Origin: Gemmatimonadota bacterium
Lineage (GTDB): Bacteria > Gemmatimonadota > Gemmatimonadetes > Gemmatimonadales > Gemmatimonadaceae
Direction: 5' to 3'
DNA: 64,000 nucleotides
NCBI GenBank assembly: GCA_016719105.1
Contig: JADKAQ010000004.1
Location: 455,994-519,993, forward strand
In this document: positions 8,528 through 17,506 of the stretch, in pieces
How positions within the stretch are numbered: position 1 is the first letter of the stretch
Layout: each line of letters starts with the position of its first letter
The notes under the pieces: model-generated
The model's input: the letters and a program-made list of their open reading frames with translations, nothing else
The model's database searches: none
What the model was told of the DNA's origin: nothing
Made by a program: the position numbers and the translations under genes

Positions 8528-8584
8528 CGCGAAAGACGACTCATCCGTCGCCGCAGCTGCGGCGTCCCCATCGAGTAATCCAAA

Positions 8585-8779
8585 ATGATTGAAGTCAAGC
8601 TCGACGAAGGCGATCGGTTGGAGTGGGCCCTCAAGGCTTTCAAGAAGAAAGTCCTGAAGTCCGGCATCCTGAAGGAGCTGCGCCGCAAGCGTCACTATGT
8701 GAAGCCCAGCGAAGCGCGTCAGCTCAAGTCGGCTGCGGCGCGTCGCCGCGCCCGGCAGAAGCCGCGTCCGTCCGAGTAA
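8585..8779 (+). CDS. rpsU: 30S ribosomal protein S21
   Basis: The protein has 64 residues, beginning with IEVKLDEGDRLEWALKAFKK and continuing with the typical LKELRRKRHYVKPSEARQLK and a basic Ala/Arg tail. The size and pattern are those of bacterial S21, which sits in the small subunit near the anti-Shine-Dalgarno region and helps initiation. No clear Shine-Dalgarno precedes ATG 8585. A 14-base palindrome GCCGCAGCTGCGGC lies at 8550-8563 in the leader and could be a control site. It follows csp and has its own terminator. Confidence 0.95.
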   Translation: MIEVKLDEGDRLEWALKAFKKKVLKSGILKELRRKRHYVKPSEARQLKSAAARRRARQKPRPSE

Positions 8780-8801
8780 ATCACGCGAGATTTGTCTTTC
8801 G

Positions 8802-8830
8802 CCCCCGGCCCCGATAGGGTCCGGGGGTTT
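8802..8830 (+). terminator. Intrinsic terminator after rpsU
   Basis: CCCCCGG (8802-8808) pairs with CCGGGGG (8821-8827), with further CCC/GGG pairing inside, followed by TTT. Confidence 0.8.
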
Positions 8831-8973
8831 CGCCGTTGCGGGGACCCCAAATACCCAGATTCCATCCGGTCCCGTCGCCACGGTGAACGCCGTCGACCTT
8901 CGAGAGACGCCCGGGCGCCAACCACCCAGCAGGACTCGCCGCGCGAGGAGCGCCGGCACCCCGCGAACGCGCG

Positions 8974-9384
8974 CTATCGATCGATCGCCGCGCTCGAGTC
9001 GCTGAGCCGCAGGGCCGGGCGGTCCACCAACGTCGGGGCGTCGGCACCGTCACCCTCGATCTCCACGGAGACGTCGCGCGAGGCCTTCGGGCGGAGCGCC
9101 CGACGCGGGACCAGCTCTTCGCCGAGTTCGACCAGCACGCGCGTCGCCACCAGCGAAGCCAGCGGCTCCGGCACCCCCATCACTCGCACGTAGGTGTCGA
9201 TGGCTCGGTCGAACGCCATGTCCTCGGACAGCGTGTCGATGAACATCAACGCGTTCCGCACGTGCGTCTCGATGATCGCCTCTTCGGCTCTCGCCTGCGC
9301 CAACCGCATGCGCCGCTCCGCCCCCTCGTCCAGACGACGCGGGAAGAGCGACTCAGGGAAGATGCGACGCAGGAGGGAGGGCAT
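8974..9384 (-). CDS. Hypothetical protein with a helical core
   Basis: This encodes 136 residues from ATG 9384. The first 90 residues look helical and soluble (RMRLAQARAEEAIIETHVRNALMFIDTL). The rest is a charged, low-complexity tail. There is no signal peptide, no metal motif and no family I recognise. The bases just before the start codon are the pyrimidine-rich face of a repeat element (9389-9408), so the usual ribosome-binding site is missing. Confidence 0.5.
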   Translation of the reverse strand: MPSLLRRIFPESLFPRRLDEGAERRMRLAQARAEEAIIETHVRNALMFIDTLSEDMAFDRAIDTYVRVMGVPEPLASLVATRVLVELGEELVPRRALRPKASRDVSVEIEGDGADAPTLVDRPALRLSDSSAAIDR

Positions 9385-9388
9385 GGAG

Positions 9389-9626
9389 GGACGGGAGACG
9401 GGAGACGGAAGACGCGAGTCCGGAAGCGAACTCGTCGTCGGTCGTGCGCGTCATCTTGTCACGTCACAACGATAACGTCTGTGCGCTGGGTCCCGCAGCA
9501 GGCGAGCGCGCGTCTCACGCCGGGCGAATGCCCGCTCGGCGCCATCGCGCCAAGCAGCACCAGCCGCCCCCTGCCAGAACGCACACCGTACCCGCAGGGC
9601 ACACTCCCGTCTCCCGTCTCCCGTCC
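9389..9626. repeat. Inverted GGGAGAC-repeat pair enclosing 198 bp (element A)
   Basis: A perfect 20-base inverted repeat made of GGGAGAC units lies at 9389-9408 and 9607-9626. The pair starts 4 bases before the start codon of the hypothetical gene (9384) and ends 4 bases before the acs stop (9631), so the element is the whole intergenic gap. No open frame or clear promoter is seen in the enclosed 198 bases. A related pair is at 53745-53964. Confidence 0.7.
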
Positions 9627-9630
9627 GCAG

Positions 9631-11595
9631 TTACGACTCCTGCGACTCGTACTGGTCCTTGAGGCTCGCGACCACATGGGGATCGGCCAGGGTCGTCGTG
9701 TCGCCTAACGCACGCCCCTCCGCGATGTCGCGCAGCAGACGGCGCATGATCTTCCCCGAACGCGTCTTGGGCAGGTCGGCGCTGAACAGGATGTCGTCCG
9801 GGCGGGCGATGGCCCCGATCTTCTGGGCCACGAAGTCGCGCAGCTCGTCGCGCAATTCGCCGCTCTGGTGAAATCCCGTGCGCAGCGTGACGAAGGCAGC
9901 GATTGCCTGACCCTTGAGCTCGTGATGCTTGCCCACCACGGCCGCTTCGGCCACCGAGGGATGTTCGACCAGGGCGCTCTCCACCTCCATCGTCCCGATG
10001 CGGTGCCCCGCGACGTTGAGGACGTCGTCCACGCGTCCGAGGATCCAGTAGTAGCCTTCGTCGTCGCGCTTGGCGCCGTCTCCCGCGAAATAGAGGTCGG
10101 GACGCCCGGGCCACTTGGAGAAGTACGTGTCGACGTAGCGCTGGTCGTCGCCCCAAATCGTCCGCAGCATCGAGGGCCACGGGCGCGTCAGGGTGAGCAG
10201 CCCACCGCCGACGGGGATCGGCTTGGCGGCCGAGTCGACCAGTTCGGCCGAGTAGCCCGGCAGTGGTTGCGTGGCCGAGCCGGGCTTGGTGTGCGTCACG
10301 CCGGGGAGCGGTGAGATGACGATGGCCCCGGTCTCGGTCTGCCACCACGTATCAACGATCGGGCAGCGCCCCTGGCCGATGTGGGTGTGGTACCACATCC
10401 ACGCCTCGGGGTTGATCGGCTCTCCGACACTCCCTAACAGTCGCAAGCGGGACAGGTCATGGCCGTCCGGCCAGTCGTGCCCCCACTTCATGAAGGCGCG
10501 AATGGCGGTCGGCGCCGTGTAGAAGACCGTGACGCCGTGCCGCGCGCACATCTCCCACATGCGGTCCTTCTCCGGCCAATCGGGGGCCCCTTCGTACATC
10601 ACGCAGGTGGCGCCGTTGGCCAACGGGCCATAGACCAGGTACGAGTGACCGGTCACCCACCCCACGTCGGCGGTGCACCAGAAGACGTCCTCGTCGCGAA
10701 GGTCGAAGACGTACTTGGTGGTATAGGCCACCGCGGTGAGGTAGCCTCCCGTGGTATGGACGATCCCCTTGGGCTTGCCGGTCGTTCCGGATGTGTAGAG
10801 GATGAACAGCACGTCCTCGGACTCCATCGGCTCCGGCGGGCAGGAGGCGTCCGCCTGCTGCATGAGGCGGTGCCACCAATGGTCGCGCCCCTCCTGCATC
10901 TCGACGTATGCCTCGCCGATGGGTCCCGACGTGCGGCGTTGCACCACGACCACGTGCTTGACCGAGGGGGCGTCTTCCAGCGCCTTGTCGGTGTTGCGCT
11001 TGAGTGGAATGATCTGCCCGCGGCGATAGCCACCGTCGGCCGTGATGACCACCTTCGCCTGCGCGTCGTTCATCCGGTCGCGCAGCGACTCGGGCGAGAA
11101 GCCGCCGAAGACGACGGAGTGGATGGCGCCGATGCGCGCACAGGCGAGCATGGCGATGGCGGCTTCGGGAACGAGTGGGAGGTAGATCCCCACGCGGTCG
11201 CCGCGCGTGACGCCGAGCTTCTTGAGGACGTTGGCGAACTTCTGAACCTCGATGTGCAGGTCCCAGTAGGTCAGGGTGCGACGATCACCCGGCTCGCCTT
11301 CGAAGATGATGGCCGCCTTGTTGCGCCGCGCCGTGTTGATGTGCCGGTCGACGCAGTTGTACGCGACGTTGAGTGTGCCTCCCTCGAACCACTTCGCGCG
11401 CGGGGCCTGCCAGTCGAGCACCGTGTGCCAGCGGGTGAACCAGTCGAGCGATCCGGCCTGCTCAGCCCAAAACCCCTCGTAGTCGCGCGCTGCGCGCTCG
11501 TACATCTCCGTGGAGTTGACGTGAGAGGCGCGGGCGAAGGCATCGCTCGGCGGGAACTTGCGATTCTCCTGCAGCAGGACGTCGATGTCGGACAT
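9631..11595 (-). CDS. acs: Acetyl-CoA synthetase (AMP-forming)
   Basis: The protein has 654 residues from ATG 11595, the usual Acs length; the frame stays open 92 codons upstream without homology. It converts acetate, ATP and CoA to acetyl-CoA via acetyl-AMP. Visible motifs: the P-loop-like YTSGTTGKPKG, the signature WWQTETG, the adenylate-binding YWILGRVDDVLNVAGHRIG, and the C-terminal PKTRSGKIMRRLLRD whose Lys is the catalytic, acetylation-controlled residue. The N-terminal Acs-specific region includes YNCVDRHI and VYLP-like GIYLPLVPEAAIAMLACARIGA. It is cytoplasmic and transcribed alone. No strong Shine-Dalgarno is visible. Confidence 0.96.
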   Translation of the reverse strand: MSDIDVLLQENRKFPPSDAFARASHVNSTEMYERAARDYEGFWAEQAGSLDWFTRWHTVLDWQAPRAKWFEGGTLNVAYNCVDRHINTARRNKAAIIFEGEPGDRRTLTYWDLHIEVQKFANVLKKLGVTRGDRVGIYLPLVPEAAIAMLACARIGAIHSVVFGGFSPESLRDRMNDAQAKVVITADGGYRRGQIIPLKRNTDKALEDAPSVKHVVVVQRRTSGPIGEAYVEMQEGRDHWWHRLMQQADASCPPEPMESEDVLFILYTSGTTGKPKGIVHTTGGYLTAVAYTTKYVFDLRDEDVFWCTADVGWVTGHSYLVYGPLANGATCVMYEGAPDWPEKDRMWEMCARHGVTVFYTAPTAIRAFMKWGHDWPDGHDLSRLRLLGSVGEPINPEAWMWYHTHIGQGRCPIVDTWWQTETGAIVISPLPGVTHTKPGSATQPLPGYSAELVDSAAKPIPVGGGLLTLTRPWPSMLRTIWGDDQRYVDTYFSKWPGRPDLYFAGDGAKRDDEGYYWILGRVDDVLNVAGHRIGTMEVESALVEHPSVAEAAVVGKHHELKGQAIAAFVTLRTGFHQSGELRDELRDFVAQKIGAIARPDDILFSADLPKTRSGKIMRRLLRDIAEGRALGDTTTLADPHVVASLKDQYESQES

Positions 11596-11985
11596 GACGG
11601 CGGAGTGGCGAAGGCGGTGAGCATGCGACCGATCGGCCGGTGGCCGCGGCGCGCGGCGGGGACGCACGCAGCACCTGGCGCCCCCGGGGCGCCCCGAGTC
11701 TGCGGCGTCGCGCGACGTTCTGCAACCGGAGATTGACCCCGGAATGCGTGCCGGCAGCTGCGCGACCCGCTGGTGCGGCAGAGTGGGGAGCGTGCCGCGA
11801 AATGCCGCCAGCCCGCCGGCCGCCAACGACCGCCTGCCAACGACCAAGTCACGGTGGGGCAACGACTTCACCCACGCCGCTGCGCGCTGGCACGCCGTTC
11901 GCCATAGTCATCGTCGACCAGACCGACCGTCGGTGCCAACGCCACGCGGTCCGCGGCGAATTCCCTCTCTCTTTCAATCGACGCC
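11596..11985. other. Intergenic region between acs and the STAS gene, nothing recognised
   Basis: These 390 bases separate divergent genes and must hold both promoters. I see no clear -35/-10 pair, no RNA gene and no convincing short gene. A GC-rich imperfect palindrome (GGCGCCCCCGGGGCGCC) lies near 11678. Confidence 0.4.
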
Positions 11986-12288
11986 ATGCCTGCAGTCGCC
12001 GAAGCGAACATGATCCAGGCGCCCATACGCCTCGTTGCCGAAACGAGAGTCGACTTTCGCTGCGCGGCGCTCGATTCTCTCGAACGGGCGGGAGACGAGG
12101 GCTCACCGCTTCTGGCCATCGACATGGGGGAGACACGCGACGTCGACGCCAGCGGCCTTGGCATCCTCGTCCTGGTCCAGAAGCGCGCGCGCGAGCGCGG
12201 GCTGTCGACCCGACTGCTCAACACGCAGCACAACATCCGGTCGCTCCTCGCCCTGACCAAGCTGGAAGGGCTGTTCGAATTCGTCTGA
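11986..12288 (+). CDS. STAS-domain protein (anti-sigma-factor antagonist-like)
   Basis: The protein has 100 residues, one STAS domain. The pattern LLAIDMGETRDVDASGLGILVLVQKRAR carries the conserved D-A-S-G-L-G loop. In SpoIIAA-type antagonists the Ser of this loop is phosphorylated by a partner kinase, which switches binding to an anti-sigma factor. The Ser is present here, so the same switch is plausible. No kinase or sigma partner lies next to it, so its partner is elsewhere. A hairpin follows at 12324. Confidence 0.85.
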   Translation: MPAVAEANMIQAPIRLVAETRVDFRCAALDSLERAGDEGSPLLAIDMGETRDVDASGLGILVLVQKRARERGLSTRLLNTQHNIRSLLALTKLEGLFEFV

Positions 12289-12323
12289 CCGATCTTGCAG
12301 GTCCGGCGCCGTCAGGTGCCCCA

Positions 12324-12357
12324 GACGCGCCCGCCCCACTCCAGGGTCGGGCGCGTC
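12324..12357 (+). terminator. Hairpin after the STAS gene, probable terminator
   Basis: GACGCGCCCG (12324-12333) pairs with CGGGCGCGTC (12348-12357) with a 14-base loop. Only GCTCTT follows, so it lacks a strong T-tract. Confidence 0.5.
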
Positions 12358-12483
12358 GCTCTTACCCGTTCTTTTTGTTCCGGGTTCTCATCTGCTGGTA
12401 AACGGACCAAATTCCTATTCGATCGCTTCCCCCGTGTCCGGCGAATGGCCGGCACCCAGTTTCGAGGTACTTCTTCCCCTCAG

Positions 12484-13493
12484 ATGGTCACGATCAAGGA
12501 CGTCGCGAAGCGGGCGGGTGTGTCGGTGGCAACGGTATCACGTGTGCTCAACAAGAGCGGTCCGGTCAGTCCGGAAGCCGCCGAGCGCATTCACGAGGCG
12601 GCGAACGCGCTGCACTACGTTCCGCACGGCGGAGCACGGTCGCTCATCACGTCGAAGACGAGCACCATCGGCGTCCTCCTCCCGGATCTCTACGGTGGCT
12701 TCTTCTCCGAGATGATCCGCGGCATCGACCAGACGGCGCAACATCACGGCTACCATCTCCTCCTCTCGGGATCACACAACAGGAAGGCAGAGATGGAGGC
12801 CGCGATGCGCGCGATGCGCGGTCGCACCGACGGTGTCATCGCGATGTCCCCGCACTTCGACGCGGCGACCCTGGTCGAGAACCTGCCACCGTCGCTCCCA
12901 GTGATCCTGCTCTCGTGCGAAGCGCGCGACGAGGACTATCAGGTGATCGCGATCGACAACGTGGGCGGTGCCGAGGCCATGGTGCGTCATCTCGTGAAGC
13001 TCGGGCACCGACGCATCGCGATGGTCATGGGAGAGAGAAGGGGCACTTCGACACCGCCGAGCGCCTGCAGGGGTATCGGCATGCGCTGGTCGAGGCGGGA
13101 ATCACCCCCGACGAGCGCTACGAGGCACAGGGCGATTTCAGCGAGGCCTCTGGCCACCGCGCCGTGCAGGAATTGCTGGCCCTCCCCGATCGACCGACGG
13201 CGATCTTCTGCGCCAACGACTCGATGGCGATCGGTGGGCTTGCCGCGGTGCACGACGCCGGGCTTCGCGTTCCCGAGGACATGACGGTGGTGGGCTTCGA
13301 CGACATTCCGTTGGCGCACTACATGTCGCCGCCGCTGTCGTCGGTGCACGTTCCCGTCTTCGAGATGGGTGAGCGTGCCGTCACGCGCCTGATTGCGGCG
13401 CTCAAGGGGGAACCCGTGTCGGAGCGGCGACACGAGCGCCTGCCGACGCGGCTCGTGGTGCGCTCCTCGTGCGCGGCTCCTCCGCGAGAGTAG
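12484..13493 (+). pseudogene. LacI-family transcriptional regulator, frameshifted near 13035
   Basis: It starts at ATG 12484 (TIKDVAKRAGVSVATVSRVLN, a textbook LacI helix-turn-helix), then continues with a periplasmic-binding-protein-like sensor domain. The frame breaks at GAGAGAGAAGG (13031-13041). Removing one GA gives GEKGHFDTAERLQGYRHAL and an open frame to 13493, for 335 residues. The second half has the expected IFCANDSMAIGG and VPEDMTVVGFDD motifs. The break is a dinucleotide slip, either a real mutation, a phase-variable site or a consensus error. LacI proteins repress sugar-use genes; no sugar operon adjoins, so the target is unknown. Confidence 0.85.
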
Positions 13494-13611
13494 CAGGGCG
13501 GCGCTCGTCGCCTCGGCGGAGGCCTTGCTGCGCCCGGATCCCTCGCTGACACTCGCGGCTGCGTCTCGGCGTACGGGGACGACGCCTACCCTCTCTCGTC
13601 GGAGCGACCGC

Positions 13612-13947
13612 ATGGACCAGTCTGAATTCATACTCGCGATGACCGCCATTCTCACCGGAGGCGGCATCACGGTCACCCTGATCGTGAGCGTCCTGCGCTA
13701 TCTGTCGTCGAAGCGAGAGCCATCGGCGCTGGGGAGTGGCCAGCTCGGCCAGCTCGACGATCGCCTGGCGCGGATGGAGCAGGCCATCGACTCGATGGCG
13801 ATCGAAGTGGAGCGTATCTCCGAGGGGCAGCGCTTCACCGCTCGCCTTCTGGCCGAACGGCCTGCCGAGCGTCCCGTGGAGCGTCTCGCCCAGCGCCCGG
13901 CGGAGGGCGCTGCCGAGCGGCTGACGGAGCGTTCATCGGGGCGCTGA
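13612..13947 (+). CDS. Small single-pass membrane protein with coiled coil and Glu-Arg-Pro repeats
   Basis: The protein has 111 residues. The N-terminus is a membrane helix (FILAMTAILTGGGITVTLIVSVLRYL). A heptad-like region follows (LDDRLARMEQAIDSMAIEVERIS), then a tail built from repeated AERP/VERL/AQRP units. The layout suggests a membrane-anchored coiled-coil protein with a flexible cytoplasmic tail. I do not recognise the family. It is short, GC-rich and transcribed alone. Confidence 0.65.
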   Translation: MDQSEFILAMTAILTGGGITVTLIVSVLRYLSSKREPSALGSGQLGQLDDRLARMEQAIDSMAIEVERISEGQRFTARLLAERPAERPVERLAQRPAEGAAERLTERSSGR

Positions 13948-14133
13948 TCGGGGCGGCGCCACGACGCGCCCCGGAGCACCTCGGGCGTTGCTCTCGGGGG
14001 CACGATCGAGCGGGACACTGCGCGGCTTTGGGGCGACTCCGTTACACCGACCGGACGGTCGTCGTTATGTTTGGCAGAGGGGCGCACATCGGCGCCTCCG
14101 TCCACGACACCCTAGCGACCGAAGCCCTCCGGC

Positions 14134-14676
14134 ATGATTCATCCTTGGCGCGATCTCCCGCCTGGCCCCCACCCGCCAGACGAGGTCACGGCGGTTATCG
14201 AGATCCCCAAGGGGAGCCGCAACAAGTACGAGCTGGACAAGGAGTCGGGGCTGTTCAAGCTCGACCGCGTGCTCTACTCGGCGGTGCACTACCCGGGTGA
14301 CTATGGCTTCATCCCGCGCACCCTGCACGAGGACAACGACCCGCTCGACATCATCGTGCGGATCGACGAGCCGACCTTTCCCGGGTGCCAGATCCAGTCG
14401 CGCCCCATCGGCGTGCTCAAGATGCTCGACCGCGGGGAGCCGGACGACAAGATCCTCGCCGTCCCGTCGCACGACCCGCTGCATCACGAATACTACGACA
14501 TCGCCGACCTCCCGCGGCACTACCTGGCCGAGATCGAGCACTTCTTCCAGATCTACAAGGATCTGGAGGGGAAGCGCATGCAGATCGTCGGATGGGAAAA
14601 GAGCGAGGTTGCCATGCGCGTGATCCAGGAGTCGATCGCCCGTTATGCGGCGCGGTACCTGACGGAGGGGCCGTAA
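14134..14676 (+). CDS. ppa: Inorganic pyrophosphatase (family I)
   Basis: The protein has 180 residues, the normal size. It hydrolyses pyrophosphate to phosphate and so pulls biosynthetic reactions forward. It shows IEIPKGSRNKYELDKESG near residue 22, YPGDYGFIPRTL near 53, and the metal-binding signature DNDPLD at 67-72, whose Asp residues bind the Mg ions. The cytoplasmic hexameric family I is expected. No clear Shine-Dalgarno precedes the ATG. A strong terminator at 14749 ends the transcript. Confidence 0.96.
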   Translation: MIHPWRDLPPGPHPPDEVTAVIEIPKGSRNKYELDKESGLFKLDRVLYSAVHYPGDYGFIPRTLHEDNDPLDIIVRIDEPTFPGCQIQSRPIGVLKMLDRGEPDDKILAVPSHDPLHHEYYDIADLPRHYLAEIEHFFQIYKDLEGKRMQIVGWEKSEVAMRVIQESIARYAARYLTEGP

Positions 14677-14748
14677 CCCGCCCCGGTCCGGGGCTGGCGC
14701 GGCGCTCGGCGACCGATAACAAAACCCGTTAGGCAAAAGGTTCGAGAC

Positions 14749-14792
14749 GCGGCGTTCAATAGGACCGAGGTCCTAGCGAGCGCCGCCTTTTT
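14749..14792 (+). terminator. Strong intrinsic terminator after ppa
   Basis: GCGGCG (14749-14754) pairs with CGCCGC (14781-14786) and encloses AGGACC/GGTCCT (14761-14766 with 14769-14774). CTTTTT follows the outer stem. Confidence 0.85.
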
Positions 14793-14910
14793 CGTTGGCG
14801 AAGCCGAGGTCGGTCCCCATTCGTTCAGATGGGCTTGCCCATCCGCGCGGCGAGGGCGAAGATGATCGCGCCATCGGGGACCCCGTCGCACGAGGACCGA
14901 GGCCGCGCCC

Positions 14911-16107
14911 GTGAGCGCCACCCCTAACCGTGGTGTGCTCCGCCGGTACGGCCTCCTGCCGACCAACGATATGGAGCATCCGTACCTGCCCGGACGACAG
15001 GAGACGACGCCCCCTCTTCCGGTCCACGCCACCGCGCTGCTGCGCCAGGCGCGCGACTTCGTCGATGGGCTCGCGTCGGTCGGCGAGGCGTGGCGTGGTG
15101 TGCATCCGTTCACCGTGCTGCGGCGCGGCCACCGGAACGTCGTGGTGCGCGCGCGCGTCGCCGTCGACGGCTCGCCGACGCTGGTGCTCAAGCTGGCGGG
15201 AGACGAGGCCGACCTCGCCGATGCCGACCTGCGGCACATGCTGGCGCTATCCGGGCTCGGCGTCGTGCCGGACGTCGTGGCCGAACACGGCGAGGCGCGC
15301 GGCTTCGCGATGGTGGACGCCGGCGACGACACGCTCACGCGCGTGCTCGAGCAGGGGACCCCGGGGGAGGTACAGCAGGGCCTGGCCCGCATGGCCCGCG
15401 CGTATGCCCGCCTTCACGTGGAGGGGCGCGCCCTCGTCGCCAGGACCGAGGCGCTGCGCTCCGGTGGCCTCACCCGTGAACTCGGCGACTGGACCGACGG
15501 TCTGCCGCGGGCCCTCGAATGGTTGCAGCTGTCGGACGAGGACTCGCGCGTGCGGCGGGCGCTCACGCGCATCGTCACCGCCTGGTATGCCGACCGCGGG
15601 GCCCTCACGCTCACGCACGGCGATCCGGCGCCGAGCAACGTGCTCTTCCTTCCGGAGAGCGGCGAGGCCCGCCTGGTCGACTTCGAGTACGGTGCGGCGC
15701 GTCATCCGGCGTACGACCTCGCGGCATGGGACGTCCTCTGTCCACTCCCCAACGACTTCGTGCAGGGGCTGACCCGGGAGTATGCCGCGGCGCGCGCCGC
15801 GCTCGGTTGGCCCGTGTCGACCGACGACGACTCGTACGTCGCCGTCGTGGCCTACCGCGCCCTTGCCTTGCTGGCGTGGCTCCCGCGCGAGGCGCGCGAG
15901 CGGGACTGTCCGTGGGTGGACGCGTGGAGTGCGCGCCAGGCGGTCCTTAGCACCCTGGATCGCCTCGCCGTACGCTGCACCGGCGACACCGCCCTGCATA
16001 CACTGGCCGAGGCGGCGCGTGAGGCGTCGGCGCGCTGGCGACGCAGCTGGCCGGACGTGACGGAGGTCCTTCCTCCGTGGCCTGCCCTCCGCGGCGCCCT
16101 CGCCTGA
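14911..16107 (+). CDS. Aminoglycoside-phosphotransferase-fold kinase
   Basis: The protein has 398 residues from GTG 14911. It has a protein-kinase-like APH fold: a nucleotide-side Lys in LVLKLAG (about 94), the catalytic loop HGDPAPSNVL (His236, Asp238, Asn243), and the metal-binding LVDFEYGA (Asp257). These residues fit choline kinase/APH enzymes that phosphorylate a small-molecule hydroxyl. The substrate cannot be read from the sequence, and the name does not imply antibiotic resistance. It lies alone between the ppa terminator and the convergent ketoacyl-synthase operon. There is no signal peptide, so it is cytoplasmic. Confidence 0.85.
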   Translation: MSATPNRGVLRRYGLLPTNDMEHPYLPGRQETTPPLPVHATALLRQARDFVDGLASVGEAWRGVHPFTVLRRGHRNVVVRARVAVDGSPTLVLKLAGDEADLADADLRHMLALSGLGVVPDVVAEHGEARGFAMVDAGDDTLTRVLEQGTPGEVQQGLARMARAYARLHVEGRALVARTEALRSGGLTRELGDWTDGLPRALEWLQLSDEDSRVRRALTRIVTAWYADRGALTLTHGDPAPSNVLFLPESGEARLVDFEYGAARHPAYDLAAWDVLCPLPNDFVQGLTREYAAARAALGWPVSTDDDSYVAVVAYRALALLAWLPREARERDCPWVDAWSARQAVLSTLDRLAVRCTGDTALHTLAEAAREASARWRRSWPDVTEVLPPWPALRGALA

Positions 16108-16264
16108 CGAGTCCTCGGGAGCCGGTCGTCCTCCTGGCCTCGCGGTACACGTCCCCTCCACCCGCTCGACCGGTCGATCGCACCGCCGGCCCGGCCAGCG
16201 CACCACGGAGACATGGTGCGTGGTTGTTGCGCCGCGCCGAGGGCGAGACGTGCGTCGTCGCGGC

Positions 16265-17506
16265 CTAGTGCCAGCGCCGCATGACGAGGGCGGCGTTGAT
16301 CCCACCGAAGCCGAAGGAGTTGCTGATGAGGTGGTCGACGCGCATCGCGCTCCCCTCGCGTGCGATGTGTGCGAGGTCGCAGGCGTCGTCGGCGGCATCG
16401 AGGTTCACGGTCGGGGGGAGCCACTCCCGCTGCAGCGCGAGCGCGCAGATGGCGGCCTCGATCGCGCCAGATGCGCCTAACGCATGCCCGTAGTAACCCT
16501 TGGTGCCGCTCACCGGGATCGTCGACGCTCGTTCCCCCAGGACCTCCTTGATGGCCAGCGTCTCGGTGGGGTCGTTGAGCGGGGTCGACGAGGCGTGCGC
16601 ATTCACGTAGCCCAACTCGTGGGCCCCGAGCCGCGCGTCGGACAGGGCAAGCCTCATCGCGCGCGCCGCCTGGCTTCCGTCGGGGCGTGGGGCGGTCATG
16701 TGGAACGCGTCGTTGGTCTGGCCGAACCCCAGGAGTTCCGCGTAGATGGGGGCGCCACGCGACACGGCGCGCTCGTGCTCCTCGAGGATCAGCACCGCCG
16801 CGCCCTCGCCCATCACGAAGCCGTCGCGGTCGCGATCGAACGGGCGTGAGGCGCGACGCGGGTCGTCGTTGCGCGTGGACATCGCGCGAATGAGGGCAAA
16901 GGCGCCGAAGCACAGCGGGGCGAGCGGGGCCTCGGCACCGCCGGCGATCATGACGTCGGCATATCCGTCGCGAATCTGCCGGAAGGCGTCGCCGATGGCG
17001 ATCGTCCCCGAGGCGCAGCTCATCGCGTTGGTGCTGTTGGGGCCCTGCACGCCGAACTCGATGGCGATGTTGCAGCTGGACGCACCGCCGAAGACGGCGA
17101 GGGCGAGCGTGGCGTCCACGGCGCGCAGCCCCTCGCGCAGGAAGACGCCGAGCTGTTCCTCGGCATAGCCCACGCCGCCGAGGGCCGTTCCCATCATGGC
17201 CCCCACGCGCTCGCGATCCTCCCGAGCGAGGTCGAGCCCCGAATCCTCCACCGCCATGCGGGCCGCAGCGACCGAGAACTGCCCGAAGCGATCGAGTCGC
17301 TTGGCGCGCTTGGCGTCGACGTGGTCGGTGGCGATGAAGTCGGGGACCTCGGCCGCGTTATGCGAGCGAAAGATGGACGGGTCGAAGCGCGTGAGCGCGC
17401 GGACGGCCGACTGGCGCGCCTGCAGCCCCGACCAGAGGCCGTCGCGGGTGACTCCGATCGGGGTGATGGCTCCGATCCCGGTGATGACGACACGACGCCT
17501 GCTCAT
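16265..17506 (-). CDS. fabF: Beta-ketoacyl-ACP synthase II-type condensing enzyme
   Basis: The protein has 413 residues from ATG 17506. It extends acyl chains by decarboxylative condensation with malonyl-ACP. The nucleophile is Cys164 in AMSCASGT. The two His residues are in NAHASSTPLND (about 305) and GTKGYYGHALGASG (about 341). The first His motif reads HAS where most FabF proteins have HGT. The N-terminus RRVVITGIGAITPIG is typical. The ATG overlaps the stop of the preceding SRPBCC gene as ATGA, so the two are translationally coupled. It is the last gene of a seven-gene operon with a methyltransferase and reductases and no acyl carrier protein, so it may serve a special lipid or pigment pathway rather than housekeeping synthesis. 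Confidence 0.93.
   Translation of the reverse strand: MSRRRVVITGIGAITPIGVTRDGLWSGLQARQSAVRALTRFDPSIFRSHNAAEVPDFIATDHVDAKRAKRLDRFGQFSVAAARMAVEDSGLDLAREDRERVGAMMGTALGGVGYAEEQLGVFLREGLRAVDATLALAVFGGASSCNIAIEFGVQGPNSTNAMSCASGTIAIGDAFRQIRDGYADVMIAGGAEAPLAPLCFGAFALIRAMSTRNDDPRRASRPFDRDRDGFVMGEGAAVLILEEHERAVSRGAPIYAELLGFGQTNDAFHMTAPRPDGSQAARAMRLALSDARLGAHELGYVNAHASSTPLNDPTETLAIKEVLGERASTIPVSGTKGYYGHALGASGAIEAAICALALQREWLPPTVNLDAADDACDLAHIAREGSAMRVDHLISNSFGFGGINAALVMRRWH

Noticed and set aside
14711..14745. Possible tRNA-like fragment (TTCGAGAC near 14741)
   Set aside because: No cloverleaf can be folded. The sequence belongs to the ppa terminator region.
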